Part shown: positions 54,716-64,000 of the stretch, piece after piece
Layout: every line of letters starts with the position of its first letter
Numbering within the stretch: position 1 is the stretch's first letter
Assembly (NCBI GenBank): GCA_025330725.1
Contig: JAIWND010000001.1
Coordinates: forward strand, 372,001-436,000
Direction of reading: 5' to 3'
DNA: 64,000 nt
Source of the DNA: Chlamydoabsidia padenii
Lineage: Eukaryota; Mucoromycota; Mucoromycetes; Mucorales; Cunninghamellaceae
Made by a program: the position numbers and the translations under genes
Notes under the pieces: model-generated
Told to the model about the DNA's origin: nothing
The model's input: the letters and a program-made list of their open reading frames with translations, nothing else
Databases searched by the model: none

Positions 54716-56796
54716 GATTTCTTCTTGTAATCTTCCTTGTATAGGTGACTCCTGCACTCCTACAATCAAGTTTGGTCTAATCAATCCTTGGGTAAGCAAG
54801 ACACTGTCCTGCTTTATTTTTAACCTTGTTACATGTATTTAACTCTACTTCTTCTTATACTTCTTTGTAGAAGGAATTATACTTGCATACTTCGAAAACA
54901 ACATACTACAGCAACATAAAGCCATTGGTAATACTGACCACATAACTCGGGATGCCGTTGCAACTTGCCTGTTATGAGGATTCTTGACCATAACACTTAC
55001 TGTGGGAGACTGACTGGCGACACCAAGGGCAGGACTTTATGTGATTTAGACTGTCAATCAACAATGAAATTGGCAATATCTAGGTTGGTAAGTCATTCCT
55101 TCTTAAGAGCAGGAAGGTAGGATTTAGACTCACTTGACCTCACTATGTTTCGTTATTTTAGGATATAAGCGATCACATTTTTAACTGTCCCAGCACATTG
55201 CAATACGTAGATTACCGATAACCGTGTGACGTACTGATGGCGATGATATACATTTTTTTTTTTTGAAAAAGATGTACCCTTCCGTACAGAAACCTAATTT
55301 AGTCGGGAAGTTGGGATTGATGGTGTCGATATGTAAAATAAATGGACAACTATTCAAACTCATTTGTACCTAGAATAGTGCTAAAGGGACGTCAATAACT
55401 GTTGTACTGGCACACTCATCTCATCTCGGCTCGGCTCCTACCCCTGCCCCTTTGCATATAATCAAAGCAACAATGGCTTGTATTAACTCCCCTGGATATA
55501 AAACGGCAATGAAAATGTAATAAAATAAAATAAAAAAGAATCAACGATTATTGACTTGAATTTATGCTTTTGTAGGAACTCTTCCTGGTTGTTGAAAAAT
55601 TGACTCTGTGTTTGAATATCATTGGTAAGGCAAAAAAAACAACCAATTAGTGATGGAATGATGGAAAAAAAAAGGGGGTGGTACTAACGTTTTTAAATCT
55701 CACTTTCCCACATCATAGAATACTGCTCTACACTATGACTTGGATCTCCTGTTGCTCTGTCCATGCGTATTCTGCACTGCATGCTTCCTATCTTGCCATA
55801 AACAAGTTTTCTACTTCAAGGGGGTGACTGGTTACTTGCTCCGTGGTCGATGCTCATCAAAGAGGTAATTTATGCATGTGTACCACCTGATTAAAACCCA
55901 GACTCCGCCACTATTTTACCGTACACTAAATCTTTTTAAATAGATTCCGTAGCCATCGTGGGTAGTCAAGAATATAATCAAGATGTTGGGTCAAGACTAC
56001 TTTTGTCCAGGCCCTTTTTATAATCAACCTATAGGTCTGTCTTGGATGTCATTAGGTAAGGTTTACAAGACCAATACCACCATGCATTCAAATTGTACAT
56101 ATCTGATTTGGCATTTTTTACACATATAGGGAAGGTTGGACTGAACTCGTGCAGCATCAAGTTGTTTTTTAACCACAGGGTCTACACCAAATTGGATCAA
56201 ATTATACTATACCACAACGCTTGCTTTGGATAATCTTAGAATAATCTTGGGTATTTTATAGAAAGGAACTTGGCCGGAACTATCCAGTAAGTAAAGCAAA
56301 AAGATTAGAAAAGGAAAAAAAAGACCAACAAAGTCAGGTGTATTACCGCTTTTTACTTGACTGACTTTTTTTTATCTTTTTAAAGAACGGGCATTTAGTT
56401 AGGTTACACGAACGCTTGGCCCATCTTTACCATAAATACCACCACTAGCTGATATCAAAAAAAAAAAAAAAAAAAGGGTTTGACATTTCTCATTGGACAC
56501 ACTGGACACATTATGATTGATCCAGACATTCAACACGATGCTTATAGGGTGATACATCAACATTAAAAAAAGGTAAGGAAAAGATGATAAAAGAAATTCA
56601 GGTATTGACTGGAGCGGGGTCGGTATTTTATATTAACATTTTATACTTTATACAGACAGGTACACACATCCTGATCCAGATGGGGAAAACGTATTATGGT
56701 ACCTGTAAAGGGGACTCTGTTATGCTTGGCTCCAATACAAGATACCCAAAGGTGACTGGAACACTTCTGATGAACAAGTCTCATTTGCCAAAAGGT

Positions 56797-56828
<32 letters not shown>

Positions 56829-56960
56829 AAAGCAGGATAAAACCGAACGAATCAAAAGAGATCAGAAAATAACTGATACAAACTTTATTTTATCCTTCGG
56901 TCGATGGCGAACGGCGGGGATGTAGGACAAGTCAGGATTACACTTGTGTTTCCAATAAAC
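54571..56960 (+). pseudogene. Relic of a multi-LysM gene
   Basis: No intact frame, but fragments with LysM character follow each other on the plus strand, separated by GT..AG-like gaps. They are: a domain end DNLCSLKVGIPIS (about 54587-54625); GDSCTPTIKFGLINPW (54744-54791) with KELYLH..SNIKPLV (about 54871-54930); YCGRLTGDTKGRTLCDLDCQSTMKL (55001-55075) with FNCPSTLQYVDYR then stop (about 55160-55219); VVEKLTLCLNII (about 55589-55624) with HKQVFYFKG (about 55796-55822); DSVAIVGSQEYNQD (about 55944-55985) with GLNSCSIKL (about 56137-56163); and YYGTCKGDSVMLGSNTRYPKV (about 56694-56756). LysM domains bind chitin or peptidoglycan and are often tandem in secreted fungal proteins. Stops and frame slips break every unit. 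The call rests on repeated GDS/GDT openings and C-x-L-K-V-G-type closings. Confidence 0.5.
54660..54712. repeat. Poly(T) homopolymer, about 53 nt
   Basis: Uninterrupted T run in an intron-like gap of the LysM relic, shortly before a TATAG acceptor-like site. Confidence 0.9.
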
Positions 56961-57396
56961 TTTTTCTACAAGGTGTGTGCTATGACCAAATAGGGTGTTT
57001 GATGAATCTGTCGATTTTAAGTCACAATCATTTATTTGATTGTTGAGATTGGCATTTGACATGACCTTGGTAAAACGTCCGACTATTTGGAATCTGTTGG
57101 CTGACTGGCTGACTAGACCATTATGTATAACATCATTGTAACGGCCACGGGGACTCTAGCGGCAATATCGGCAGTGGTATTATCAATTCCCATCCAGATC
57201 AAAATGACCGGCCATCTGTCTATTATATCATTCATGCAGTTATATCGACAGGAACCCTTTACAAGAACCAAGGTGGTGGCGATTACATTCTAATTGGTAG
57301 TACTAGTAGAAATACATACAAGTAGTTGATATAAATTATAGATGCTATTACATAAAGCAAAATAAATTATGTTTTATACACATTTAGAGGTATCAC

Positions 57397-57438
<42 letters not shown>

Positions 57439-57878
57439 CCCTTCTACAACCTTATTTTGGAAAACGACATCTCGGGTTTTAATCGCCGACCGCCCTTTAT
57501 AAATTATTTTTCCTCCTCTTCCCATTTCTCCCTCTCTTTTACATTTTTATCACCAGGTGTGCCAAAGCTTCCTCACCCCCTCCCTTTTTATTTGCTCAAC
57601 ACCATTATACATACATATACTTTATACTTGTTTACTTTATTCCATAACATACACTATTGTTGTAAACGTAATCTCATACATTCAACCTCAACAAACTAAA
57701 CAATCAATTCACCCGACTTTGTCTACCTTTTTATACCTTATCCTCTTTCATTCAACGGCTTTAACTCTCAAGGTCGAATTTGCTTCTTTGTTAACACGTT
57801 TTTATCCATCCTCTTTAACCCCTATCTCCTCCTCTTTTATTATATCAACGTCTGTTTCATCGAAACCCTTATTTAATC

Positions 57879-57913
<35 letters not shown>

Positions 57914-58079
57914 TCTATTTATCTATTAAAAACATATACATACATAATCTCCCCATTAATACCACTACATGACACTTTATTGATAATCAAACACACTCTT
58001 TATACAACACTTTGACTTGGAACAAACATTTTTACAATATACGATCTTCTCTGCACAAATTTATACACCGCCAAATCTC
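56961..58079. promoter_or_regulatory. HSF-type gene promoter and long ATG-poor leader
   Basis: A T tract of about 37 nt (57400-57436) is followed by some 640 bases of pyrimidine-rich DNA that contains only one ATG before the HSF start. That ATG (57969) opens a four-codon frame ending at TGA (57981-57983). A (CT)n tract lies at about 57888-57912. It is probably a long 5' UTR. Confidence 0.5.
57969..57983 (+). promoter_or_regulatory. Minimal upstream ORF (4 codons) before HSF-type gene
   Basis: ATG ACA CTT TAT TGA, about 100 bases before the main ATG at 58080 and the only ATG in the preceding leader. A translational control role is inferred. Confidence 0.4.
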
Positions 58080-59146
58080 ATGAATTATCAAGACTATGCA
58101 GCTGCGAAGCAAGCAACAACAAACAACCATGCTTACTATCAACCTTTAACCAAGATGGGCTCACCTTTTACAATGATACCAACTAGTACACCAACATTAT
58201 CAACATTAGAAGCGAACAACAACACTGGATATATAATTACTCATCAAAACACGCCTTCTGTGGTTACTTACTTGACAAATGCGTCTGATACTACAACTGT
58301 CATTGATACTTCTCCGTATTCATTCCCGTCAACTTCCGATCATCATCACAACAATAGCAACAATGATATGGAAAATGATAACAACTATTCTATCTTTCAA
58401 CGTGGTCATCATCAACATCATCATCACCATCATCAACAACACCAGCAACAGCAACAGCAGCATTACCAGCATCAGCAACAAGAAGAAGACCGAAATGGTA
58501 CTCTGGCATTGAATCATATACAAATGGTATCTCCCTGGCAAAATCAATCCATATCAACAACGTCAATGATGCAACAACCTGATCCACATTTTACAACTTT
58601 AAACAACGATGAAGACTTGGTTGTCCCTTTACCGGAACGTGGCGTGGCTGGCTTTGTATGCAAATTATATCAGTAAGTTGTTAAATGACTGACTCCCTTT
58701 GCCCCTTTTATCAATCACCTACTCACTAACTTTCTCTCCCTCCCCTTCTTTCTAATGGATTATTTTACTTGGAAATAGGAGTCTTGAAGCTCCCGATGGT
58801 GGAGAAAAATATGCCCGTTGGATGAAGCATAATGGAAAAGACATGTTTATCATTGATTGTATACCAAGTAAAGTATTTGCCCTAATTCCCACTCATGTTA
58901 TCCATCTACTTCCCTTAACTCTCTCCTTAAAACGTTAATTAACAAATTTGGTTTATTGACTAACATGTTTGTTTCTTATCATTTATAGAATTCACTGAAA
59001 CTGTCTTACCCAAACTATTCAAGCATTGTAAATTTGCCTCTTTTGTCCGACAATTGAATGTAAGTTATATATATATATATATATATAAAAAAGAGAGAAA
59101 GTGAGAGTGAGAGTGATGGGGACAAGGGAACTAATTCTTACACTCC

Positions 59147-59206
<60 letters not shown>

Positions 59207-60493
59207 ACATAATAGATATATGGATTCCAACGGGACACTGATGCTAGAAAATCAAAAGACAGTAGGGACAAGGAAATATGTCGTTGGTATCACACTCACT
59301 TCCGGCCCGGTAGGCGTGATCTCTTCCATCTAATCCGACGAAAGGCACCAAGATACTCAAGAAGAAAACGTATCAAGATGGATCAAGAAGAAGACAAAAC
59401 TGGAGTTAACTCTGGGGATGAATCTGATCAAGAAAATGGGGATGATCATACGATACATCAAATTTCTCCTTCTGGCACTTCTGCAGCAACAACTCCTACG
59501 ATGGCAAATAACAACGTCAACGTGGTTTATTCTTCCTCACCTCCTTCTGCCATGTTCACAGATTCACATGGTTTGATTGATACTTCACCCTTAATACTCT
59601 CTCTGCCCACTTCTTCTTCCTCTACAACAGCTGTCTCTTCGCCACCACCACCACCACCTCCACCACCTCCACCACTTCCTCCTTCTCAACAGCACCAACA
59701 GCAACAGCAACCATGTGACCAATCACCGTCTTCGGCATTACCCATTCAAGTACATCTCAAACAGGAACCATCCGATTCTTCTTCATCAATGTTGGCTATA
59801 CAACCACATCAGCAACAAGATCAGCATAATAATATACAGCATTGTCAGCAAAGGCAGGATCAACACATTATACACCATCAACATCAGCAACAAAATGATC
59901 AACATAACATTCATCATCATCACCCACAACATGAACCATCATCTTCCATTTGTTTAACTTCACCACTCGACATGAATCATCCTTTAATTCACGGGAACTC
60001 GGCAACAACGGATTTTACTAGTTTTATGGAAGGATCACCACATCAGGCCGAGCAATTGCATTTACTGGAACAATCACAAAAACCCCAAGAGGATCATTCA
60101 TTACAACAAACTCAACAGTTTGAACAACAATTACAACAGTTGCAAAGTCAGCAATTCCAACAACTTCAACATCAACAACATCAACAACATCAACATCATC
60201 AACAACATCAACAAATTCTCTCTTTTGATCCAGATCCAAGTATGTACAACATTATGCTTCAAGTCCCACCGCCGCCACCACCACCACCACCACCTTCATC
60301 CTCATCCACCTCATCTTCATCACCATCCACTCTTTATCAAGAAGAACTCAAGGCACACATCTCCCGGTTGCAGCATGATTATCAACAAATGCATACTTAT
60401 TTTACCAACGAACTCGGCAAAGCTCACAAACAAATCGAGATCCAACAACTCAGAACAGAATTCTTAGAACGGTCATTAAGGGGCGATCGATAA
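58080..60493 (+). CDS. HSF-type transcription factor
   Basis: Four exons (58080-58672, 58779-58867, 58989-59059, 59216-60493) give 676 residues. The HSF DNA-binding domain spans about residues 189-290: VAGFVCKLYQSLE, YARWMKHNGKDMFIIDCIPKFTETVLPKLFKHCKFASFVRQLN, IYGFQRDTDARK, CRWYHTHFRPGRRDLFHLIRRK. All three introns cut this domain. Residues between are Gln/His/Pro-rich, with long CAN repeats. A coiled-coil segment near the C-terminus (HISRLQHDYQQMHTYFTNELGKAHKQIEIQQLR) could serve oligomerisation. Compared with classic HSF (usually FVxKLW), this has FVCKLY and DGGEKYARW, so it may be an HSF-like or SFL1/SKN7-like regulator rather than the heat-shock factor itself. No receiver domain was seen. 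Confidence 0.88.
59147..59204. repeat. Abutting T17-A41 tract in HSF intron 3
   Basis: A run of about 17 T directly followed by about 41 A inside the intron. The RNA could fold into a perfect A-U hairpin of up to 17 bp close to the acceptor. Confidence 0.85.
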
Positions 60494-61224
60494 TCTTGAC
60501 TGCCCCATCACCAACACACACACACACACACACACACATACTTATGTTTTTACCTTCTCATTTGGCTTTACCTTCTTTGTTATTATTCTTTTTTTATTAT
60601 TTGTCCCCCCTCTCCCACTTACTTATTTATGAACTTGTAGCTTGTTTGTCTTATTGGCCCCTTCTCACTTTATTGTACAGTCTCCCCACATACATCTACA
60701 ATTGACCTTTCCCCCCCCCCTATATTTATTTAGTTATATATACATATACATACTTACATCTCCTTCCTATTCCCAAAGCATTCCTCTTCTTTGATAATTC
60801 TTTTACTATACTCCTACAAATACAACCAATATGTCAACATATATTTATAAAACCCAATAAAATAAAAATACTATCTTATGTCTTGATTTACGTATGACCT
60901 GGCATTGGTCAGTGCTTTTGTGTTTCTCTCATCACGCAATGTCTTATCGCACAATATCTCATCACACGTGAATGAGTGTGATCTGCTGCATGAATCAAGT
61001 GAAAGTGTTTTGCTTTACACAGTGTATGACAATCCCTGACAGGTTATAATGACACCAAGACCCACTTTTTTTTTTTTTTTTCCTTTAACTAACGTCACCT
61101 CTATCATCATATGACAAAACAAATAGACATACATAACACTTTATCTTGGTACTTTATTTAAATGACAATGAGTAAACAATATATATATATAACTAAGGGA
61201 TTGACTATACTAAAAGAAGGGAGA
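60494..61224. other. Convergent 3' flanks of HSF-type and SANT genes
   Basis: About 730 bases with (AC)n at about 60514-60538, C runs near 60711, a CCAATAAAATAAAA poly(A) region near 60855, poly-T at 61065-61081, and (AT)n near 61180. No gene seen. Confidence 0.55.
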
Positions 61225-63259
61225 TCATGTGCTTCTGGATTGTCTGGTATAATGGCGCCTAGAACCAGATGATCTTTTTGATTTTGATCTTACTGGTTTA
61301 CCGGTATATTCGCCATCATCATTGTCGTCTTCGTCAGATTGCAGTCGTCTTTTTTTCTTCCTCTTTGTTTTTTTGTTGTTGTCATCCATGTGATTGTCGG
61401 TACATGATTGCTTTGGTTTATGTTTATAGTGTGTTCTGACCGCCTTTTGTATTTCACCTGTTTCCGTTTTCTTTTCAAACAGATAATGTGCCTTGCCTTT
61501 TTCGTCCACCACATAATTACTGTCAGATATTTCCCCAGTTTCAATCAACAATCGATAAAAGTTTGAGCACTAGACCACCCCCCCCCCAAATAAAAAAAAA
61601 AGTCAGATATGGTTTCATCATTGTATTGGATGTAGTTTTACCTGATACCCCACCCGACCAGGAAGTGCCATTGAAAATATACCCCATTGAGAGTTAGCAC
61701 CAACTTCAGCCAATCGTTTCAAGAATAATTGCTTTTCTTCAGCGGTCCAAGCACCCTTGTGTTGTTCTTCACCCGGAGCATTAAATCGATAGTAGTATGT
61801 GTTGGGATTCTTGTCGATCAAACCATAGGCACGGATCCGAGCAGCAGACCAACCTTCATAAGCCTGACTTTGTTCCTTTGGGTTGTCCTTGATTTGTTGA
61901 AGGGCATCATCCAACGCCAATCGACCTACGGAACGGACACGACTATAACAATAATTAGTAAAAACTTGAGAGGGGGGGGTTTTCCCCCATTACCTTTTCC
62001 CCCCAGGATCTTGATCAGTAGGTACCACACTCGAAGTCGGGAGCGGAGTCGTGGGCATGGATGCATAATCATCAACGGGTTGACGTTTCTTGTACTTTTT
62101 ACCTAAATTGCTTCCTTTTTTGGTCGGTTGTGGAGTGGGTGATGTCGAAGGTTGGAGAGTTCTGTAGTGACAAGTTGCTGGCTCATTGTACGATGGTGTC
62201 AACACAAATGACGAAGGTGCTAAAGATGAAGGTGATGGTAATGGTAATGTTGTTGATGCTTCGACTGTGGAAGATGTTGACAGTGGTGGTGGTGGTGGTG
62301 GTGCTTGATATGGGTGATGAGCATAGTGCTGGTATTGAGGTTGGCTGTTTTCATGTTGTGGTACAGGTTGATGTTGTTTAGGGGTGTCATATTGTTTAGG
62401 TGTTGTAGCTTCTGTTATAGTGTTCGTCACAATGGATGATGGATAAAGTGCCATTGTTGTTGTGGTGTTTTCAAACAAGGATCGGATCTGAGGTAAGTAA
62501 TCTTGCTGAGTGATCAATCGTAGCATCAGTTCGTCCTAGTAATAAAAAGTAAGAGAAGAGGTGTTTAATAAGGTTCCCCATGTCATTGTCATTTTTTAAT
62601 TGGGGAGGGGAAGAATCAAATAAATTACCTCGTTATAGTAACAATCATCCAACATCTTGTGTATTTCAACCAATGTCAATTCACTAAACATGCTTTGTAT
62701 TTTTGATACCTTGTAGTTGATTGCTTCTTGAGTGAGACCGAAAGGAGGTGGGTTGATTGGGTAAGGTGTGAATAGTTGCTGTGTCATGTTTTCCTTGTTG
62801 GCCAGATCATCTTGACTTGTTTTCTTTACTGATGCATCCAAAGGAAACTTGGTAGGGCTGTTATCATCATTTACTTGACCACCATTATTATTGTGTATCG
62901 CCTTTGTTGCTGGTGTGTCCGTTTCCTAAAAAACCAAATGAGTAAGATGGTAAGTGGTCCTACCTCCCCCCCCTTTTTTTGTGTGTGTGTCGTCATATTA
63001 CATTGTCACTACTTACAGCATTGGTACCAACTAGAGGTTCAGTCTTTGTACGATCGTCAGGTTTGGACTCTACAAAAAGAAGAAAGTAAAAGAAAGAGAT
63101 TCAAAAATTTGCGCGTCAGATTTTTTTCTTTAAAAAACTTTCAATGCATGTTGAAACACCGCCAGTTATCTGATAAGGTCAATATTGATTCCCGTTTGCT
63201 TTACCTGATTCAGTGACAGAAGAAGTAGTAGTTTGTATGGGTTTTTTTGTTCGAACCAT
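61225..63259 (-). CDS. CUE-like plus SANT/Myb-domain nuclear protein
   Basis: Six exons on the minus strand (63259-63205, 63069-63017, 62925-62629, 62535-61994, 61942-61642, 61569-61225) give 530 residues. Near residues 105-145, YKVSKIQSMFSELTLVEIHKMLDDC and NEDELMLRLI have the MF..L..I..ML...LL pattern of a CUE (ubiquitin-binding) helix bundle. From about residue 379, GAWTAEEKQLFLKRLAEVG and WGIFSMALPGRVGYQCSNFYRLLIETGEI form a SANT/Myb-like repeat with conserved Trp at 381 and near 399. Between them lies a Pro/Ser/Thr-rich linker. The C-terminus is very basic (KKTKRKKKRRLQ, KSKRSSGSRR). The domain pair suggests a chromatin or DNA-binding factor. The orthologue is unknown, and the CUE assignment is by pattern only. 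Confidence 0.78.
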
Positions 63260-63283
63260 TATCTGAAGAGTTGTGTGTGGGAG

Positions 63284-63316
<33 letters not shown>

Positions 63317-63827
63317 TCATTGCTAGATAAATTGGGCTTTGTTTATATCCTAAGATGTTACAAAACTGGAGCGTGTTAGGTCACAGAAAAAACGCCCCTT
63401 GCTTTTTTTCGGAAGCCGATTTGACATGGTCATGCATATCTTTGTGCGAGGTACATGTCATCCAAATCAACAAGGCAGCATATAATTCAAGTCAAAGGGT
63501 ATCAGTTTTATTAGTTAAAGAGCTAAAGGATAAGGGTTGATTTACTACATGTTCGTCTACTAAAGTACATAATTCTATCTACAGCTATTACACTAGTTTA
63601 AATACATTTCAGGCACCAAAAGATCCAGAAGTGTGCTTCAGTAGTGGTGGTCGTCTTGATTCAGTGTCGACGGGGGGGGTATACCTCGAAAGTTGGCCAA
63701 CTGAGTGGTCTTTTCGGTCGTTTGTTGCCTGGTTGATGCTGATTCTTGGCAAATGTACTGTCGCTGATTCATCCGAATTTTTAAAAAAAAAGGGGGGGTA
63801 CTGTTAATGGCAAGTGTTGAATTGTTG
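63260..63827. other. Edge intergenic region
   Basis: An A tract lies at about 63282-63313, followed by the SANT gene promoter. A 45-codon minus-strand frame (63648-63782; starts MNQRQYICQESAST, ends STLNQDDHHY) may be a last exon of the gene at the window edge or chance. No clean donor links it. Confidence 0.4.
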
Positions 63828-64000
63828 TTAATCGTATGTTAATCGTCGTCCCGAATGGTATGACAAGAGATCGTTGATATTCCTAACCCATGTCTGCGCA
63901 GTAATATCGTTAGAGAATGGATCTGCTTGGAATAACACCTTTAACATGGAGAGTTGTCGCATCGCTTGTTCCGTTACATCCATACTGTTTTCATATTTTG
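63828..64000 (-). CDS. C-terminal fragment of an unknown gene (runs off the window)
   Basis: Minus-strand frame open from the window edge for 57 codons to TAA at 63830-63828. It encodes KYENSMDVTEQAMRQLSMLK, then VLFQADPFSNDITAQTWVRN and INDLLSYHSGRRLTYD. Composition looks like real globular or helical protein rather than low complexity. Not recognised. The frame may instead be spliced to a downstream exon near 63780-63648. Direction and partial status are the only firm statements. Confidence 0.45.
   Translation of the reverse strand, partial: KYENSMDVTEQAMRQLSMLKVLFQADPFSNDITAQTWVRNINDLLSYHSGRRLTYD

Overview
The window is nuclear DNA of a fungus, most likely an early-diverging zygosporic fungus (Mucoromycota, probably Mucorales). 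Genes are packed on both strands with many short introns (about 50 to 110 bp, GT..AG). UTRs and introns are AT-rich and carry very long A/T homopolymers. The protein content is fungal: an FKS-type glucan synthase, an exomer ChAPs protein, SAGA Spt8, a Rax1-like RGS protein, a VCX1-type exchanger and a CSC1-like channel. The species is not determined here. All gene models were spliced by hand from reading frame, GT..AG sites and phase, with no transcript data.

Layout. 0.2-3.9 kb: ribosomal protein eL21 (-), a small CYSTM-type protein with an 11-nt microexon (-), and two orphan small proteins. 4.5-6.6 kb: Spt8-like WD40 protein (-). 7.2-13.0 kb: an orphan Ser/Pro/Gln-rich protein, a 54-aa membrane peptide, a mitochondrial-type PPR protein and proteasome chaperone PSMG3 (all +). 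14.5-18.0 kb: APP1-type phosphatidate phosphatase, then a decayed TIM50 copy. 18.4-19.8 kb: forkhead factor (-). 22.6-28.5 kb: ChAPs protein (+), two-RRM protein (-), RGS/TM protein (+). 29.8-36.1 kb: 1,3-beta-glucan synthase. 36.8-43.7 kb: FCP1-type phosphatase (-), Ca2+/H+ exchanger, multi-span membrane protein and NatB catalytic subunit Naa20. 43.8-47.7 kb: CSC1-like channel (-). 48.5-50.9 kb: NDUFAF4-like factor (-) head to head with AAR2 (+). 52.2-54.3 kb: bHLH factor and CAP-Gly protein. 54.6-57 kb: a stretch of LysM-like fragments that reads as a dead multi-LysM gene. 58.1-60.5 kb: HSF-type factor. 61.2-63.3 kb: CUE-like plus SANT protein (-). 63.8-64.0 kb: the tail of a further gene running off the edge (-).

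There is no biosynthetic cluster. This is mostly a housekeeping neighbourhood with several independent regulators, and functional links are loose: cell wall and exomer traffic (FKS, ChAPs), calcium and membrane channels (VCX-type, CSC1-like), and gene expression (Spt8, AAR2, forkhead, bHLH, HSF, SANT).

The strongest unexplained signals are: (1) a recurring TTTCAAATCCCG-like element, in either orientation, about 65 to 215 bp upstream of most start codons; (2) two gene relics (TIM50 and multi-LysM); (3) a tandemly duplicated exon in the glucan synthase N-terminus; (4) microexons of 11 and 13 nt.
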